From Bog-473 sp963800725 (GTDB taxonomy: Bacteria > Actinomycetota > Acidimicrobiia > Acidimicrobiales > RAAP-2), in the NCBI GenBank assembly GCA_963800725.1, contig CAWDCE010000003.1:62001-126000 (forward strand): a DNA stretch of 64,000 nt, given 5' to 3'. Under the pieces are notes generated by a model, which did not search any database, was not told the DNA's origin, and saw only the letters and a list, made by a program, of their open reading frames with translations. This document shows, piece by piece, positions 46,483 to 55,715 of the stretch. Both the position numbers and the translations under genes were made by a program. Within the stretch, counting starts at the first letter, position 1. Each line of letters begins with the position of its first letter.

Positions 46483-47181
46483 TCAGAGCACCTCAAGGTG
46501 GGCCAGGACATGGCGGGCGAGGTCATCGAGATCCTCGGTGTCGTGGTCCTCGAGGTTCCCGCTGATTGCCAAGGTGGCCAGCCCGTGCACGATGGCCCAA
46601 CTGGCCAACGACGCCAGGTGCGCCCCGCGCTGGTCACGGTGCGGACCGAGGGCGGTCAGTGGCTCGTCGCGGGCCCGCTTCGCGTAGGTCCGCGCCGCCA
46701 TCAACACCGGATCGTCGGCGTTGAGGAGTTCGGGTCGGAACATGACTTCGAAATTCCCCTTGTGGCGCACGGCGAAGCGCACATAGGCGACCCCGACCTC
46801 GAGAAAGTCCCCGGTCTCGACCCACACCTCGAGCAATTCATTGCCGAGCATCTCGAAGCCCGCCGCGGCCACTGCGCTGAACAGGCCGGCCTTGTCCCCA
46901 AAATGGTGCACCGGGGCTGCGTGCGAGACGCCGGCCTTGGCGGCCAGCGCCCGCAGACTCACATTGGCCGGACCGTGTTCGGCGATTGATTCGGTGGCGG
47001 CTTCGACGAGGGCGCGCCGAAGGTCACCATGGTGATAGGCACCTGCGTTGGTGCCGGTCGCTTTGGGCGCGGCACGGCGCGTGTTGGTCCGCGCCGCGGA
47101 CCCGGTGGAGACGGTGGCCAGATCTACCGCGTCGACGTGCGGAGCGACCGGGTGTTGAACCAGCGCTTTTCGAGGTGGCAT
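46483..47181 (-). CDS. TetR-family regulator
   Basis: 232 residues with a long N-terminal tail of about 45 residues before the HTH (LVEAATESIAEHGPANVSLR, LAAKAGVSHAAPVHHFGDKAG). A shorter start inside the tail is possible. The C-terminal domain resembles the WHG/TetR_C group. It is divergent from the carotenoid oxygenase gene with 97 bases between, so that gene is its likely target. Confidence 0.87.
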   Translation of the reverse strand: MPPRKALVQHPVAPHVDAVDLATVSTGSAARTNTRRAAPKATGTNAGAYHHGDLRRALVEAATESIAEHGPANVSLRALAAKAGVSHAAPVHHFGDKAGLFSAVAAAGFEMLGNELLEVWVETGDFLEVGVAYVRFAVRHKGNFEVMFRPELLNADDPVLMAARTYAKRARDEPLTALGPHRDQRGAHLASLASWAIVHGLATLAISGNLEDHDTEDLDDLARHVLAHLEVL

Positions 47182-47208
47182 CGGGCCACTTTAGCCTCGA
47201 TCTTTGCA

Positions 47209-47237
47209 TTGACAAGATTCAAGCGACGAAGTACGTT
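47209..47237 (+). promoter_or_regulatory. Sigma-70-like promoter TTGACA-N17-TACGTT
   Basis: A consensus -35 (47209-47214) with a 17-base spacer and -10 TACGTT (47232-47237), 41 bases before the carotenoid oxygenase start. It lies in the divergent gap next to the TetR gene; the box TTGA-CAAGAT-TCAA overlapping the -35 could be part of an operator. Confidence 0.55.
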
Positions 47238-47278
47238 GAAACGGGTCCAACCAACACGTTCGAGGGGGAAAGTTCGCT

Positions 47279-48628
47279 GTGCCCACAAATCCATACTTGA
47301 TGGGCAATTTCGCACCCGTCGAGACCGAGGTGACCTCGGCGAATCTCAAGGTCATTGGGTCCCTCCCCGAAGAGCTCAACGGCCGCTATCTGCGCAACGG
47401 GCCGAATCCGATCGGCTCGCCCGACCCCGAGACCTACCACTGGTTCACCGGTGACGGCATGGTGCACGGGATCGCGCTGTGCGAAGGTCGGGCTGACTGG
47501 TATCGCAACCGCTGGGTGCGCTCCGCAACGGTCGCCGGGGCCCTCGGCGAAGCACCGCGGCCCGGCCCGGTCCATGCGGGCATGGACTTCGCCGCCAACA
47601 CCAATGTGATCGGTCACGATGGGCGGACGTTCGCCATCGTTGAAGCCGGTGCGCGTCCCTATGAGCTTGACGACACGCTCGAGACAATCGGGCCGTGCGA
47701 CTTTGGGGGCACACTCTCGGGCGGGTACACCGCCCACCCGAAGTTGGACCCCGACACCGGTGAACTCTTGGCGGTGTCGTACTTCTATGGCTGGGGCAAC
47801 GACGTTGAAGTCACCGTGGTCGGCACCGACGCCACGGTGCGGTCGGCCCGCCGAGTCACCTTGGGCGGCCCGGTGAGCCTCCATGACACGGCCATCACCA
47901 AGAACTGGATCGTGCTCTTGGACCTTCCCGTCCTTTTCGACTTGGACATGGCGGCGGCCGGCGCCTCGTTCCCCTACCGGTGGTTCGAGGACTACCACGC
48001 CCGGGTCGGACTCTTGCCCCGAGCGGGCCACTCCACCGAGGTGGTGTGGCACGACATCGCCCCGTGTTATGTGTTTCACACCATGAACGCCTTCGATGAG
48101 GGCGACGGGATCGTGCTCGATGTGTCGCGCCACGCTTCGATGTTCCGCACCCAGCTCCTCGGTCCGTCCGAAGGCCCACCGACCCTCGAGCGCTGGCACA
48201 TCGACGGGCGGGGCGGCTCGGTCAAAGAAGAGCGACTCGATGACCGGGGCCAGGAATTCCCGAGAATCGACGAGCGGTTCTTGGGCCGGAACTATTCGGT
48301 TGGCTTTAGTGTCAGCGTCAAGACGGAGAACGAGATCTTGGGGACCGAGTCCGGGCTGATCCGCCACGACCTGGGTGCCAATACCTCCGAAGTCCGCCAC
48401 TTCCGTTCCGGGGCCACTATCGGCGAAGCCGTCTTCGTGCCGAAAAGCCCGACTGCGGACGAGGGGGAGGGCTGGCTGCTCTCCTTGGTGCACCAGGCCG
48501 ACACCAACACGTCGGACCTCTATGTCCTCAATGCGCAAGACATCACCGGTGAACCCCAGGCCATTGTCCAGCTGCCCCAGCGGGTGCCCGCCGGATTCCA
48601 TGGCAACTGGATTCCGACTTCGCGCTGA
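47279..48628 (+). CDS. Carotenoid cleavage oxygenase family (RPE65/CCD) protein
   Basis: 449 residues, seven-bladed propeller with non-haem iron held by four His. All four are visible: His153 (GGYTAHPKLD), His202 (VSLHDTAI), His267 (CYVFHTMNAF) and His441 (AGFHGNWIP). Cleaves double bonds of carotenoids, apocarotenoids or stilbenes; lignostilbene dioxygenases belong here too and the substrate cannot be separated by eye. GTG 47279 has GAGGGGGAAAG as ribosome site. Probably controlled by the divergent TetR. Confidence 0.9.
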   Translation: MPTNPYLMGNFAPVETEVTSANLKVIGSLPEELNGRYLRNGPNPIGSPDPETYHWFTGDGMVHGIALCEGRADWYRNRWVRSATVAGALGEAPRPGPVHAGMDFAANTNVIGHDGRTFAIVEAGARPYELDDTLETIGPCDFGGTLSGGYTAHPKLDPDTGELLAVSYFYGWGNDVEVTVVGTDATVRSARRVTLGGPVSLHDTAITKNWIVLLDLPVLFDLDMAAAGASFPYRWFEDYHARVGLLPRAGHSTEVVWHDIAPCYVFHTMNAFDEGDGIVLDVSRHASMFRTQLLGPSEGPPTLERWHIDGRGGSVKEERLDDRGQEFPRIDERFLGRNYSVGFSVSVKTENEILGTESGLIRHDLGANTSEVRHFRSGATIGEAVFVPKSPTADEGEGWLLSLVHQADTNTSDLYVLNAQDITGEPQAIVQLPQRVPAGFHGNWIPTSR

Positions 48629-48629
48629 G

Positions 48630-49008
48630 TCAACTCAGCGCGAGGACCGCGTTCTTCGCTTCCCACTCGGTGACCAGGCGTTTGGGTGCCGTCATGGCAT
48701 AGCTCTCGTAGATCATCTCGGCGATCTCATCCCAGTCGGGCTGGTGCCTCAGGTCCAAGCGGATGCCGACCCAGCCCTTGGACCCGACGTAGGGCGGCAC
48801 GAAGAAACGTTGTGGGTCGGCATTGACCAAGAGCTTCTTGGACGCCCCGGGGTGCTTTGAGGGTCATGGTCGTGCGGTCTTCGCTGGTCGAGGTGAAGAT
48901 CTTGTCGCGCACTCGGAATGCCGGTGCGCTGTGGCCACCGAAGGGCTTCTCGTCCACTTGCGGGAGGGCCAGGCAGATGGCCCGGATGCGCTCGATCGGG
49001 TCAGACAT
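48630..49008 (-). CDS. MmcQ/YjbR-family protein (frameshifted)
   Basis: About 125 residues after repair. N-terminal part MSDPIERIRAICLALPQVDE and GHSAPAFRVRDKIF, then one base seems inserted in a C4G4 run near 48855; the next frame continues LVNADPQRFFVPPYVGSKGW with GIRLDLRHQPDWDEI and ends ALS. The CyaY-like fold of this family binds DNA or other ligands; function is unclear. It starts 13 bases after the diiron protein gene, the last member of the leftward operon, and converges within 2 bases on the carotenoid oxygenase gene. Confidence 0.8.
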
Positions 49009-49021
49009 TGGTGCCGCTCGC

Positions 49022-50134
49022 TCAGTTGGTCCCAAACGACGATCGGTCAGCTTCGACCGCGTCGTAGCGCTCGTAGTCCGAAGCGGTGTCGTCGGCGAAC
49101 TCAAATTCGAGGAGCCCGGCCTCTCCCCAGTGACGGCGCAGATACCCGCCGTTCGCCTCGAGCAGGCCGAGCTTTCGCACGTTAGGGACGAGCTTGGCGA
49201 AGAACCCACGTTGAAAGCCCCGGGCGGGATTGAGGCCGGTCGAATGGGCGGCGTCGGCGAGATAGGGGAGGACCGCCGCCTCGCTCACCCCCATGCGTTC
49301 CCACACCTCGGGCGTCGTGGCGCGCGCACGGCTGCGCAGCGTGTTGTCCACCATGAACTCCTGGCGCTCCAAGAGCTCGGCCTCGCTCAGCTCCGCATAG
49401 AACTCAGAGAGGGTCAGGACCCCGAACGCGACATGGCGGGCCTCGTCGGACATGACGTAACGCAACAGCTTTTTGAGCAACGGCTCCTCGGTGCGTCGCG
49501 CCATGTCGCCGAAAGCCGCCAGGGCCAACGATTCGATCACGATCTGCATGCCGAGGTAGGCGATGTCCCAGCGTGAGTCCTCGAGGAGTGACCAGATCTG
49601 CTCCTTGAGAAATGGACTCATCGGATAGGCATCGCCGAGCTTGAGCGAGAGGTACTTGGCGAAGACCTCGGTGTGGCGGGCCTCGTCCATGGTCTGGGTC
49701 GAGGCGTAGTACTTGGCATCGATCCACGGCACGGTCTCGACGATCTTGGCCGCGGTCATCATCGCCCCTTGTTCACCGTGCATGAACTGGCTGAGCGATG
49801 CGGTGAGGAGCTCGATCCCGAGCTGGGTGTACTCCTTGTCCGACCAGCGGGCCAGAGGTGACCCGGCCAAGGTGCCGGCCACCTTGGTCAGGGCGAGCAT
49901 CGGGGAGTCCTGTTCGGCCACCAAGCGTTCGGGGTCGACGTCGATCGACCAATCGAGGTCGGTGACGCTGTTCCACTGCGAGCCCATGGCCTTGTTGTAC
50001 AAGGTGACCAGTTGGTCGCGTTCACGCTCGTAGTTCCACAAAAAGATGCGATCAGCGTTGTCGCGGATCACCTCGATGCCGGCTTCCATCTCGCCTCGGC
50101 TCGGGCCCGCTCGCTCGGGCCCGGGTTCGCTCAC
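49022..50134 (-). CDS. Ferritin-like diiron protein, possible oxygenase
   Basis: 370 residues. The helical bundle shows a full diiron ligand set: Glu121 (FMHGEQGAMM), Glu151-x-x-His154 (MDEARHTEVF), Glu201 (VIESLALAAF) and Glu231-x-x-His234 (SDEARHVAFG). This E/ExxH twice pattern is shared by AurF-type N-oxygenases, R2-like oxidases and related monooxygenases. Its start overlaps the SDR stop by 4 bases, placing it in an acyl-CoA catabolic operon, where a hydroxylation or oxidative role is plausible (inference). Confidence 0.82.
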   Translation of the reverse strand: MSEPGPERAGPSRGEMEAGIEVIRDNADRIFLWNYERERDQLVTLYNKAMGSQWNSVTDLDWSIDVDPERLVAEQDSPMLALTKVAGTLAGSPLARWSDKEYTQLGIELLTASLSQFMHGEQGAMMTAAKIVETVPWIDAKYYASTQTMDEARHTEVFAKYLSLKLGDAYPMSPFLKEQIWSLLEDSRWDIAYLGMQIVIESLALAAFGDMARRTEEPLLKKLLRYVMSDEARHVAFGVLTLSEFYAELSEAELLERQEFMVDNTLRSRARATTPEVWERMGVSEAAVLPYLADAAHSTGLNPARGFQRGFFAKLVPNVRKLGLLEANGGYLRRHWGEAGLLEFEFADDTASDYERYDAVEADRSSFGTN

Positions 50135-51045
50135 TTGCGACGACCGCCCATGTTGGCGTTGGGGGCGGCGGCTTCGACGAGGCCCGGGATGACCGCGCCG
50201 AGCTCGGCGGGGTCCCAGCGATCCGCCTTGTCCGCACCCGGACCCGCCACCCAGCCTTCGGCGACCGAGATGGTGCCGCCTTGGACGTTAAAGACTCGCC
50301 CGGTGACGCCGGCGGCCTCCGCACTGCCCAGCCACACGACGAGGGGGGCGATGTTGCCCGGGTCGAGTGGGTCGAATTCCTCGGGCTTCTTGGAGGGTGC
50401 GTCGGCACCCATGGCGAGATTCTCGGTCATGCGGGTCAGAGCGGCCGGTGCGATGGCATTGACGGTGACGCCGTAGCGCCCCAGCTCCATGGCGGCGATG
50501 ACGGTGAAAGAGGCAATGCCGGCCTTGGCCGCTCCGTAATTGGTCTGACCGACGTTGCCGTAGATGCCCGACGGCGAGGTGGTGTTGATGACCCGCGCGT
50601 CATTGGTCTCACCGGCCTTGGCCCGATTGCGCCAGTACTCGACGGCATGGCGGGTCGGGGCGAACGTGCCGCGTAGGTGCACCCGGATGACGGCGTCCCA
50701 TTCCTCGATGGTCATGTTGACCAACATGCGGTCGCGCAAGATGCCGGCATTGTTGACCAAGACGTCGAGGCCGCCAAAGGTGTCGATGGCGCTTTGGATC
50801 AGGCGACCGGCCCCGTCGTAGTCCGACACGTCGTCGCCGTTGGCGATGGCCTCGCCGCCGGTGGCGCGGATCTCGTCGACGACTTCGCCCGCCGGGCCGG
50901 CCGAACTCCCGCTGCCGTCGATCTCGGCACCGAGGTCGTTGACCACGATCTTGGCTCCCTGTCGGGCGAACTCGAGTGCATGTTCGCGGCCGATGCCCCG
51001 CCCGGCTCCGGTGATGACGACGATTCGCCCATCGCAAATACCCAT
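50131..51045 (-). CDS. Short-chain dehydrogenase, hydroxyacyl-CoA-dehydrogenase-like
   Basis: 304 residues. Cofactor motif TGAGRGIG at 12-19 with Asp37 after strand 2 (VVNDLGAE), suggesting NAD+; NNAG at 98-101; Tyr170 and Lys174 in NYGAAKAG. The insertion EIDGSGSSAG after strand 2 and the C-terminal extension resemble the dehydrogenase part of peroxisomal-type multifunctional enzyme 2 and mycobacterial SDRs of steroid/lipid oxidation. Overlaps the diiron gene by 4 bases and lies 2 bases after the acyl-CoA ligase stop. Confidence 0.88.
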   Translation of the reverse strand: MGICDGRIVVITGAGRGIGREHALEFARQGAKIVVNDLGAEIDGSGSSAGPAGEVVDEIRATGGEAIANGDDVSDYDGAGRLIQSAIDTFGGLDVLVNNAGILRDRMLVNMTIEEWDAVIRVHLRGTFAPTRHAVEYWRNRAKAGETNDARVINTTSPSGIYGNVGQTNYGAAKAGIASFTVIAAMELGRYGVTVNAIAPAALTRMTENLAMGADAPSKKPEEFDPLDPGNIAPLVVWLGSAEAAGVTGRVFNVQGGTISVAEGWVAGPGADKADRWDPAELGAVIPGLVEAAAPNANMGGRRK

Positions 51046-51047
51046 GG

Positions 51048-52664
51048 TTATGTGGCTCCTTTGCTCGGTGTTCCCGCTGATGACTGGGCGCGGTACGAAT
51101 CGCGCAACAATCGCTTGTAGATCTTCCCCGTATCCTCGCGCGGTAAATGGTCGGTGAAGTCGATTGACCGCGGGCACTTGTAATGGGCGAGGCGGGACCG
51201 GCAAAACGCCAGCAACTCCGCCTCGAGCGCGGAGGCATCGTGGTGGACCTGCGCGCCCCACGTCTCGTTTGCCACCTCGACCACCGCCTTGACCGCTTCG
51301 CCCCACTCCTCGTCGGGAACGCCAATTGTGGCCACGTCGCCGACCGCGGGATGCTCCAACAGCACGGCGTCGACCTCGGCGGGGTAGATGTTCACCCCGC
51401 CCGAGATGATCAAGTTGGCGGAGCGGTCGGTCAAGAACAGATAGCCCTCGTCGTCCATGTAACCAAGATCTCCAAGGGTGAAGTAGTCGCCACGAAAGGC
51501 CCCGGCGGTCTTTTGGGCGTCGCCGTAGTAGTCGAACCTGGTCTCAGGTGCCGCCCGCAAGAACACTTGGCCGACCACTCCCGCCGCGACCGGTTGGCCA
51601 TCGTCGTCGGCCACCTTGACCAACCCCTCGACCATCGGACGACCGACGGTGCCGCGATGGGCGAGCCACGTGGCCGAGTCGACCAACGTGCCGAGACCTT
51701 CGGTGGCGGCGTAGTACTCGACCACGATTGGGCCGAGCCATTCGATCAGCGCGGCCTTGACGCTGACTGGGCATGGAGCCGCACCGTGGATCACAAAGCG
51801 CAACGAGCTGAGGTCGTAGTTGGCTTTGACGTCGTCGTCGAGCGCGAGCATCCGGTGGAACATGGTCGGGACCATATGGGTGTGGGTCACTGCATGCGCC
51901 TCGATGAGACGCAGCGACTCAATCGGGTCCCAATGATCCATCAGCACGACCGGCACGCCGTAGGCGAAGGGTACGGCGATCGAAAAGGCCAGCGGGGCGG
52001 CGTGATAGAGCGGGCCGGTGCACAGGTGGGCGTCGACGCTCGTGTCATCGTCTTCGTCGTAGCCGCAGAAGTTGACGGCGTTGAGCGCGCTGGCGGCGCT
52101 GCCCCGACGGTGCACGCCCTTGGGCCGGCCGGTGGTCCCCGAGGTATAGAGCATCTGGGTGCCGAGCACCGGGGCGTCAAGGTCGGCGCCGTCCTCGTCC
52201 GAAATGACGTCGTCGTAGGAACGAAATCCCGGGTGGTTCCCGCCGATGGCGATCCGGACGTCCACCCGTTCTGGCGCCGAGGCATTGAGCGTGGCGCCGA
52301 GTGTGGCGGCCCCGAAGAATGCCTTGGCCTCGCAATTGTCGACGATGTAGGCCGCCTCGTCGCCCCCGAGGTGCCAGTTGATTGGCGTCAGCCGCAGCCC
52401 GGACCGTTGGGCGGCGAAGAAGACCTCTAAGAACTCGGGTCGGTTGGTGCACATGAGCGCCACGCTGTCGCCGGGGCGAAGGCCGCGTGCGTGAAGCGCG
52501 CGGGCCACCCGGTTGGCGTTGGCGTTCAACCCACCGAACGTCCGATTGCCGTGCTCATTGAAGACGGCCGTTCTGCCTGGATGCCGGGCCGCCCACCAGG
52601 CCAGCCCCATGCCCTGCGCGTTGGCCCGGTCCCGGGCCGCGTCGTCCGCAGCCACCGGGTTCAC
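51048..52664 (-). CDS. Acyl-CoA synthetase (AMP-forming)
   Basis: 538 residues, ANL superfamily. The P-loop-like A3 motif reads YTSGTTGRPKGV, A5 is YYAATEGLG, A7 YFTLGDLGYMDDEGYLFLTD, A8 NLIISGGVNIYPAEVD and the catalytic Lys lies near the end in DTGKIYKR. All core motifs are intact. It should activate a carboxylic acid, probably a branched or cyclic acid given the neighbours, to its CoA ester. Its ATG overlaps the DUF35 stop by 4 bases. Confidence 0.92.
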   Translation of the reverse strand: MNPVAADDAARDRANAQGMGLAWWAARHPGRTAVFNEHGNRTFGGLNANANRVARALHARGLRPGDSVALMCTNRPEFLEVFFAAQRSGLRLTPINWHLGGDEAAYIVDNCEAKAFFGAATLGATLNASAPERVDVRIAIGGNHPGFRSYDDVISDEDGADLDAPVLGTQMLYTSGTTGRPKGVHRRGSAASALNAVNFCGYDEDDDTSVDAHLCTGPLYHAAPLAFSIAVPFAYGVPVVLMDHWDPIESLRLIEAHAVTHTHMVPTMFHRMLALDDDVKANYDLSSLRFVIHGAAPCPVSVKAALIEWLGPIVVEYYAATEGLGTLVDSATWLAHRGTVGRPMVEGLVKVADDDGQPVAAGVVGQVFLRAAPETRFDYYGDAQKTAGAFRGDYFTLGDLGYMDDEGYLFLTDRSANLIISGGVNIYPAEVDAVLLEHPAVGDVATIGVPDEEWGEAVKAVVEVANETWGAQVHHDASALEAELLAFCRSRLAHYKCPRSIDFTDHLPREDTGKIYKRLLRDSYRAQSSAGTPSKGAT

Positions 52665-53119
52665 TGCGTCACGGGTCGAAAGAGGGGGAGGTGGCGGCCG
52701 TCGGAGAGCGGCTCCCAGGCCACCTGTACCTCCATGCCAATGACGACGTCACCGGGGTCACAATCGACGATGTTCGACATCATGCGGACGCCCTCAGTGA
52801 GTTCTACGAGCGCGACCACGTAGGGCGCACCACCGGAGAAGGCGGCGCCGGCGGCGGCGGGGTTCGCTTCGATGGTCATCGCATAGACGCGTCCGTTTCC
52901 GCTGGACCGTCGCCACTCGAGGCCCGAGGGGCCCGACGCACGAGCGCAGTAAGGGCAGAAGGACCGGGGATAGAAGATCGCCCGATCGCAGATCGTGCAC
53001 CACTGGATCAACAGATTCTTGGTGCGCGTGGCCTCCCAAAACGCCTCGCTCTCCGCCCCGACCGCGGGCTCGAGGCGGACCCGTTCGCCCCCTCGGGCGC
53101 CGTCGTGCGCCGACGTCAC
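52661..53119 (-). CDS. DUF35 OB-fold, zinc-ribbon protein (aldolase/thiolase partner)
   Basis: About 152 residues. Zinc ribbon Cys pairs CTICDRAIF and CPYCARASG, then an OB fold (GRVYAMTIEAN, APYVVALVELTEG). GTG 53119 overlaps the thiolase-like stop (GTGA), a coupled pair. In steroid side-chain degradation such proteins form complexes with Ltp2-type aldolases or with MaoC-type hydratases, which is the likely role here (family knowledge plus context). Confidence 0.87.
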   Translation of the reverse strand: MTSAHDGARGGERVRLEPAVGAESEAFWEATRTKNLLIQWCTICDRAIFYPRSFCPYCARASGPSGLEWRRSSGNGRVYAMTIEANPAAAGAAFSGGAPYVVALVELTEGVRMMSNIVDCDPGDVVIGMEVQVAWEPLSDGRHLPLFRPVTQ

Positions 53120-54289
53120 AGCGTGGCCTCGGTTCCGAGGACCGCGGTCGACATGCACGAGAGCACGATGCCCGAACCGTGCGCGACCGCGATCTGTGCA
53201 TCGTCCACCTGTCGAGCGCCGGCCTCGCCGCGCAGTTGGCGCACGGCTTCGACGATGAGGAACATTCCGTACATGCCCGGATGCGTATAGGACAGCCCAC
53301 CCCCATTGGTGTTCATGGGTAACGCGCCTCCGGGTCCGAGCTTGCCGTCGGCGACGAAGGGACCACCTTCGCCTTTGTCGCAAAAACCGAGATCCTCGAG
53401 GTGCAAGAGTGCGGTGATGGTGAAGCTGTCGTAGCCCATCAGCACGTCCACATCGCTCGGGGTGATCCCTGCTTGCGCGAAGGCGCGCGGCCCGCTGACC
53501 GCACCGGGGGTGACGGTCAGATCGGGCATCTCGGTGATCATGAGATGGTCATGGCATGTGGCCGCACCCAAGACGTAGACCGGCGGGCGTCGTAGCGACC
53601 GGGCCCGATCTGCACTCGTCATGACAAAAGCACCGGCGCCGTCGGTAACCAAACAGCAGTCGAGAAGGTGCAGCGGGCTGTTTTGCATGGGCGAGGCCAG
53701 GACATCGTCGATGGTGATCGGGGTCTGATAGCGCGCTCGTTCATTCATCGTGGCCCACTCGCGCGTGCTGACGGCGATCTGGGCCAGCTGTTCGGACGTG
53801 GTGCCGAATTGATGCATGTGGCGGTTGGCGGCCAGTGCGTAGGGCCCCATGGGCATCCGCAGTCCGAACGGCCATTCCCATTCGGCCATGGGATTGGGTC
53901 CGGGCAGGGCCCGGCGAATCTTGGGGCGTGGTCGGGCGCGGTCGCTGCGTGGGGTGGCGGCATAAACGCTGACGACGACGTCACACAACCCGGCCGCAAT
54001 GGCTGCCGCGCCATGTTCGAGGTGGACCTCATAGCTCGACCCCCCGGTCATGGTCGAGTCGGTGAACGTCGGGGTGATCCCGAGGTATTCCGCGAAGCCG
54101 ATGGACGACTCCGCGTGGCAGATCCCGTCGACGTCAGCCAAGGTGAGGCCGGCGTCGTCGAGGGCGGCGAGCACCATGGCCACCTCGAGCTCCGCGACCG
54201 GTGCGATCGAGTTCGCCGGTTCGCGATACATCGTCGGCGACGCCGACGATGGCGGCCGCGCCGCGCAGTGTGCGCTCAGTCGGCCCCAT
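53116..54289 (-). CDS. Thiolase-like protein without the usual Cys motif, Ltp2-type aldolase candidate (frameshifted)
   Basis: About 390 residues after repair. ATG 54289 (MGPTERTLRGAAAIVGVADD) leads to a one-base insertion near 54207; the frame then reads VAELEVAMVLAALDDAGL to 53116. Where true thiolases have the nucleophile Cys motif, this protein reads STMTGGSSYEVHLEHG, with no Cys. The later motif GGGLSYTHPGMYGM keeps His and adds Tyr residues. This pattern and the coupled DUF35 gene match lipid-transfer proteins such as Ltp2, which work as retro-aldolases with catalytic Tyr. So C-C cleavage of a beta-hydroxyacyl-CoA is more likely than thiolysis. Confidence 0.8.
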
Positions 54290-54383
54290 CCCCGTCGGCC
54301 GCACCTCGCGGCGCTACGCCGGACGCCGGATCACGGGCGGATGTCCTCGCGGGGCGGTGCGAGGGCGGGCAGGACCGGGGACT

Positions 54384-55715
54384 TCATGCATTCTTGGGCA
54401 GCTCGGAAAACGGCGTCACGCGGTCGTTGTTAGGTTCTTTTGGGAGACCGAGCACGCGCTCGCCGATGATGTTGCGTTGCACCTGGTCGGTCCCACCGTA
54501 GATGGGGGGTGCCTGGGCAAAGAGCGCCATTTCGGTGACGCCGCCGGCGAAGGGGTCCCCGGTCGCCTGCGAAAGGCTGGCCTTGTCGTCGGCGTTGTAG
54601 GCGTGGAGCATGCCCGAGGGTCCCGAAATGCGCAGTCCGACGTCTCGGGTGAGTCGCACGATCTGGCTCATGGAGAGTTTTGAGATGTTCGGCATCCCTG
54701 CAATATCGCCGCCTTGTTCTTTGACGGCTTTGAGCCGCAGTCCGTTGAAGCGACCGATCTCACCGAGGGTGTAGAGCCGTGTCAGGTCTTGGCGGATGCC
54801 GGCGTCGTGGTTGACCTTGTTCTTCTTGGCCAAGTCGATCAACATCCCCGCACCGCCGCGCATCGCCGTCAAGGCACCCCCGCTGCGCTGGTTCTGCGAC
54901 GCGCTCGGTGTCGTCACAAAGTCGCCCACCCGTTTTGCGAGCGCCCCCATCACCGTGCCCGGCTGCGCCGCGCCGCCCCCGGCCGCATTGCCTCCGCCAG
55001 ACCCGAGGCCCGCCCGCTCGTTCATCAAGGTGGTGTTGGCGGCGGCCCAGCCGTGGTTGAGGCCACCAATGAGGGCCGAGTCGGCGACCCGGGCGTCGGT
55101 GATGAACACCTCGTTGAACAAGGCGTGGCCCGTCATCTCTTTGAGTGGGCGCACGTCGACCCCGTCTTGAAGCATGGAGAAGGCGAAGTACGAGATCCCT
55201 TGATGCTTGGGGACGTCGGGATCGGTGCGGGCCAAGAGCATGCCGAGATCCGCGTACTGGCCACCCGACGTCCAGACCTTTTGGCCGTTGATGATCCACT
55301 CGTCGCCGTCTTTGGTCGCCTTCGTCTGCAGTCCCGCGAGGTCCGAGCCCGCTTGGGGCTCACTGAAGAGTTGGCACCAGGCCTTCTTTCCGGTCACGAT
55401 GTCGCGGACATAGAGGTCGATCTGGTCTTGGGTGCCGTGGGTGGCGATGGTCGGGGCCGCGAGCAGCAGCCCGAGCCCGGCCGGGGCACCAAGGGCCCCA
55501 AAGGCGGCGATCTCATTGGAGACCGCCACGGCGTCGCTGCGCGGGATGCCCTTGCCATAGGCGTTGGTCGGAAGCCCGGGCGCTGACCATCCCGCCAGGC
55601 CGAGGCGTTCCCACCACTCGCCGACGGTGAGGTCTGGATCCCAGTTCTGCGCCAGCCACGAACGCACGTCGCTGAGGATCTCCTCGGTCTCAATCGGGGT
55701 CGCCGTGTCCGTCAC
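54384..55715 (-). CDS. Acyl-CoA dehydrogenase
   Basis: About 443 residues, FAD-dependent alpha,beta-desaturase of acyl-CoA. Blocks CQLFSEPQAGSDLAGLQT, WIINGQKVWTSGG, PLKEMTGHALFNEVF and IYGGTDQVQRNIIGERVLGL are clear. The short-chain base motif IYEGT reads IYGGT, so the catalytic Glu must lie elsewhere, as in long-chain or mycobacterial FadE forms. GTG 55715 (VTDTATPIE) is chosen because GGAAGGAC precedes it; an upstream ATG at 55745 is less likely. It heads the operon that continues with the thiolase-like gene about 95 bases downstream. Confidence 0.9.
   Translation of the reverse strand: MTDTATPIETEEILSDVRSWLAQNWDPDLTVGEWWERLGLAGWSAPGLPTNAYGKGIPRSDAVAVSNEIAAFGALGAPAGLGLLLAAPTIATHGTQDQIDLYVRDIVTGKKAWCQLFSEPQAGSDLAGLQTKATKDGDEWIINGQKVWTSGGQYADLGMLLARTDPDVPKHQGISYFAFSMLQDGVDVRPLKEMTGHALFNEVFITDARVADSALIGGLNHGWAAANTTLMNERAGLGSGGGNAAGGGAAQPGTVMGALAKRVGDFVTTPSASQNQRSGGALTAMRGGAGMLIDLAKKNKVNHDAGIRQDLTRLYTLGEIGRFNGLRLKAVKEQGGDIAGMPNISKLSMSQIVRLTRDVGLRISGPSGMLHAYNADDKASLSQATGDPFAGGVTEMALFAQAPPIYGGTDQVQRNIIGERVLGLPKEPNNDRVTPFSELPKNA

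Noticed and set aside
53116..54289. Annotation as an ordinary acetyl-CoA acetyltransferase
   Set aside because: The nucleophile Cys motif is absent and the gene is coupled to DUF35, which fits an Ltp2-type protein better.
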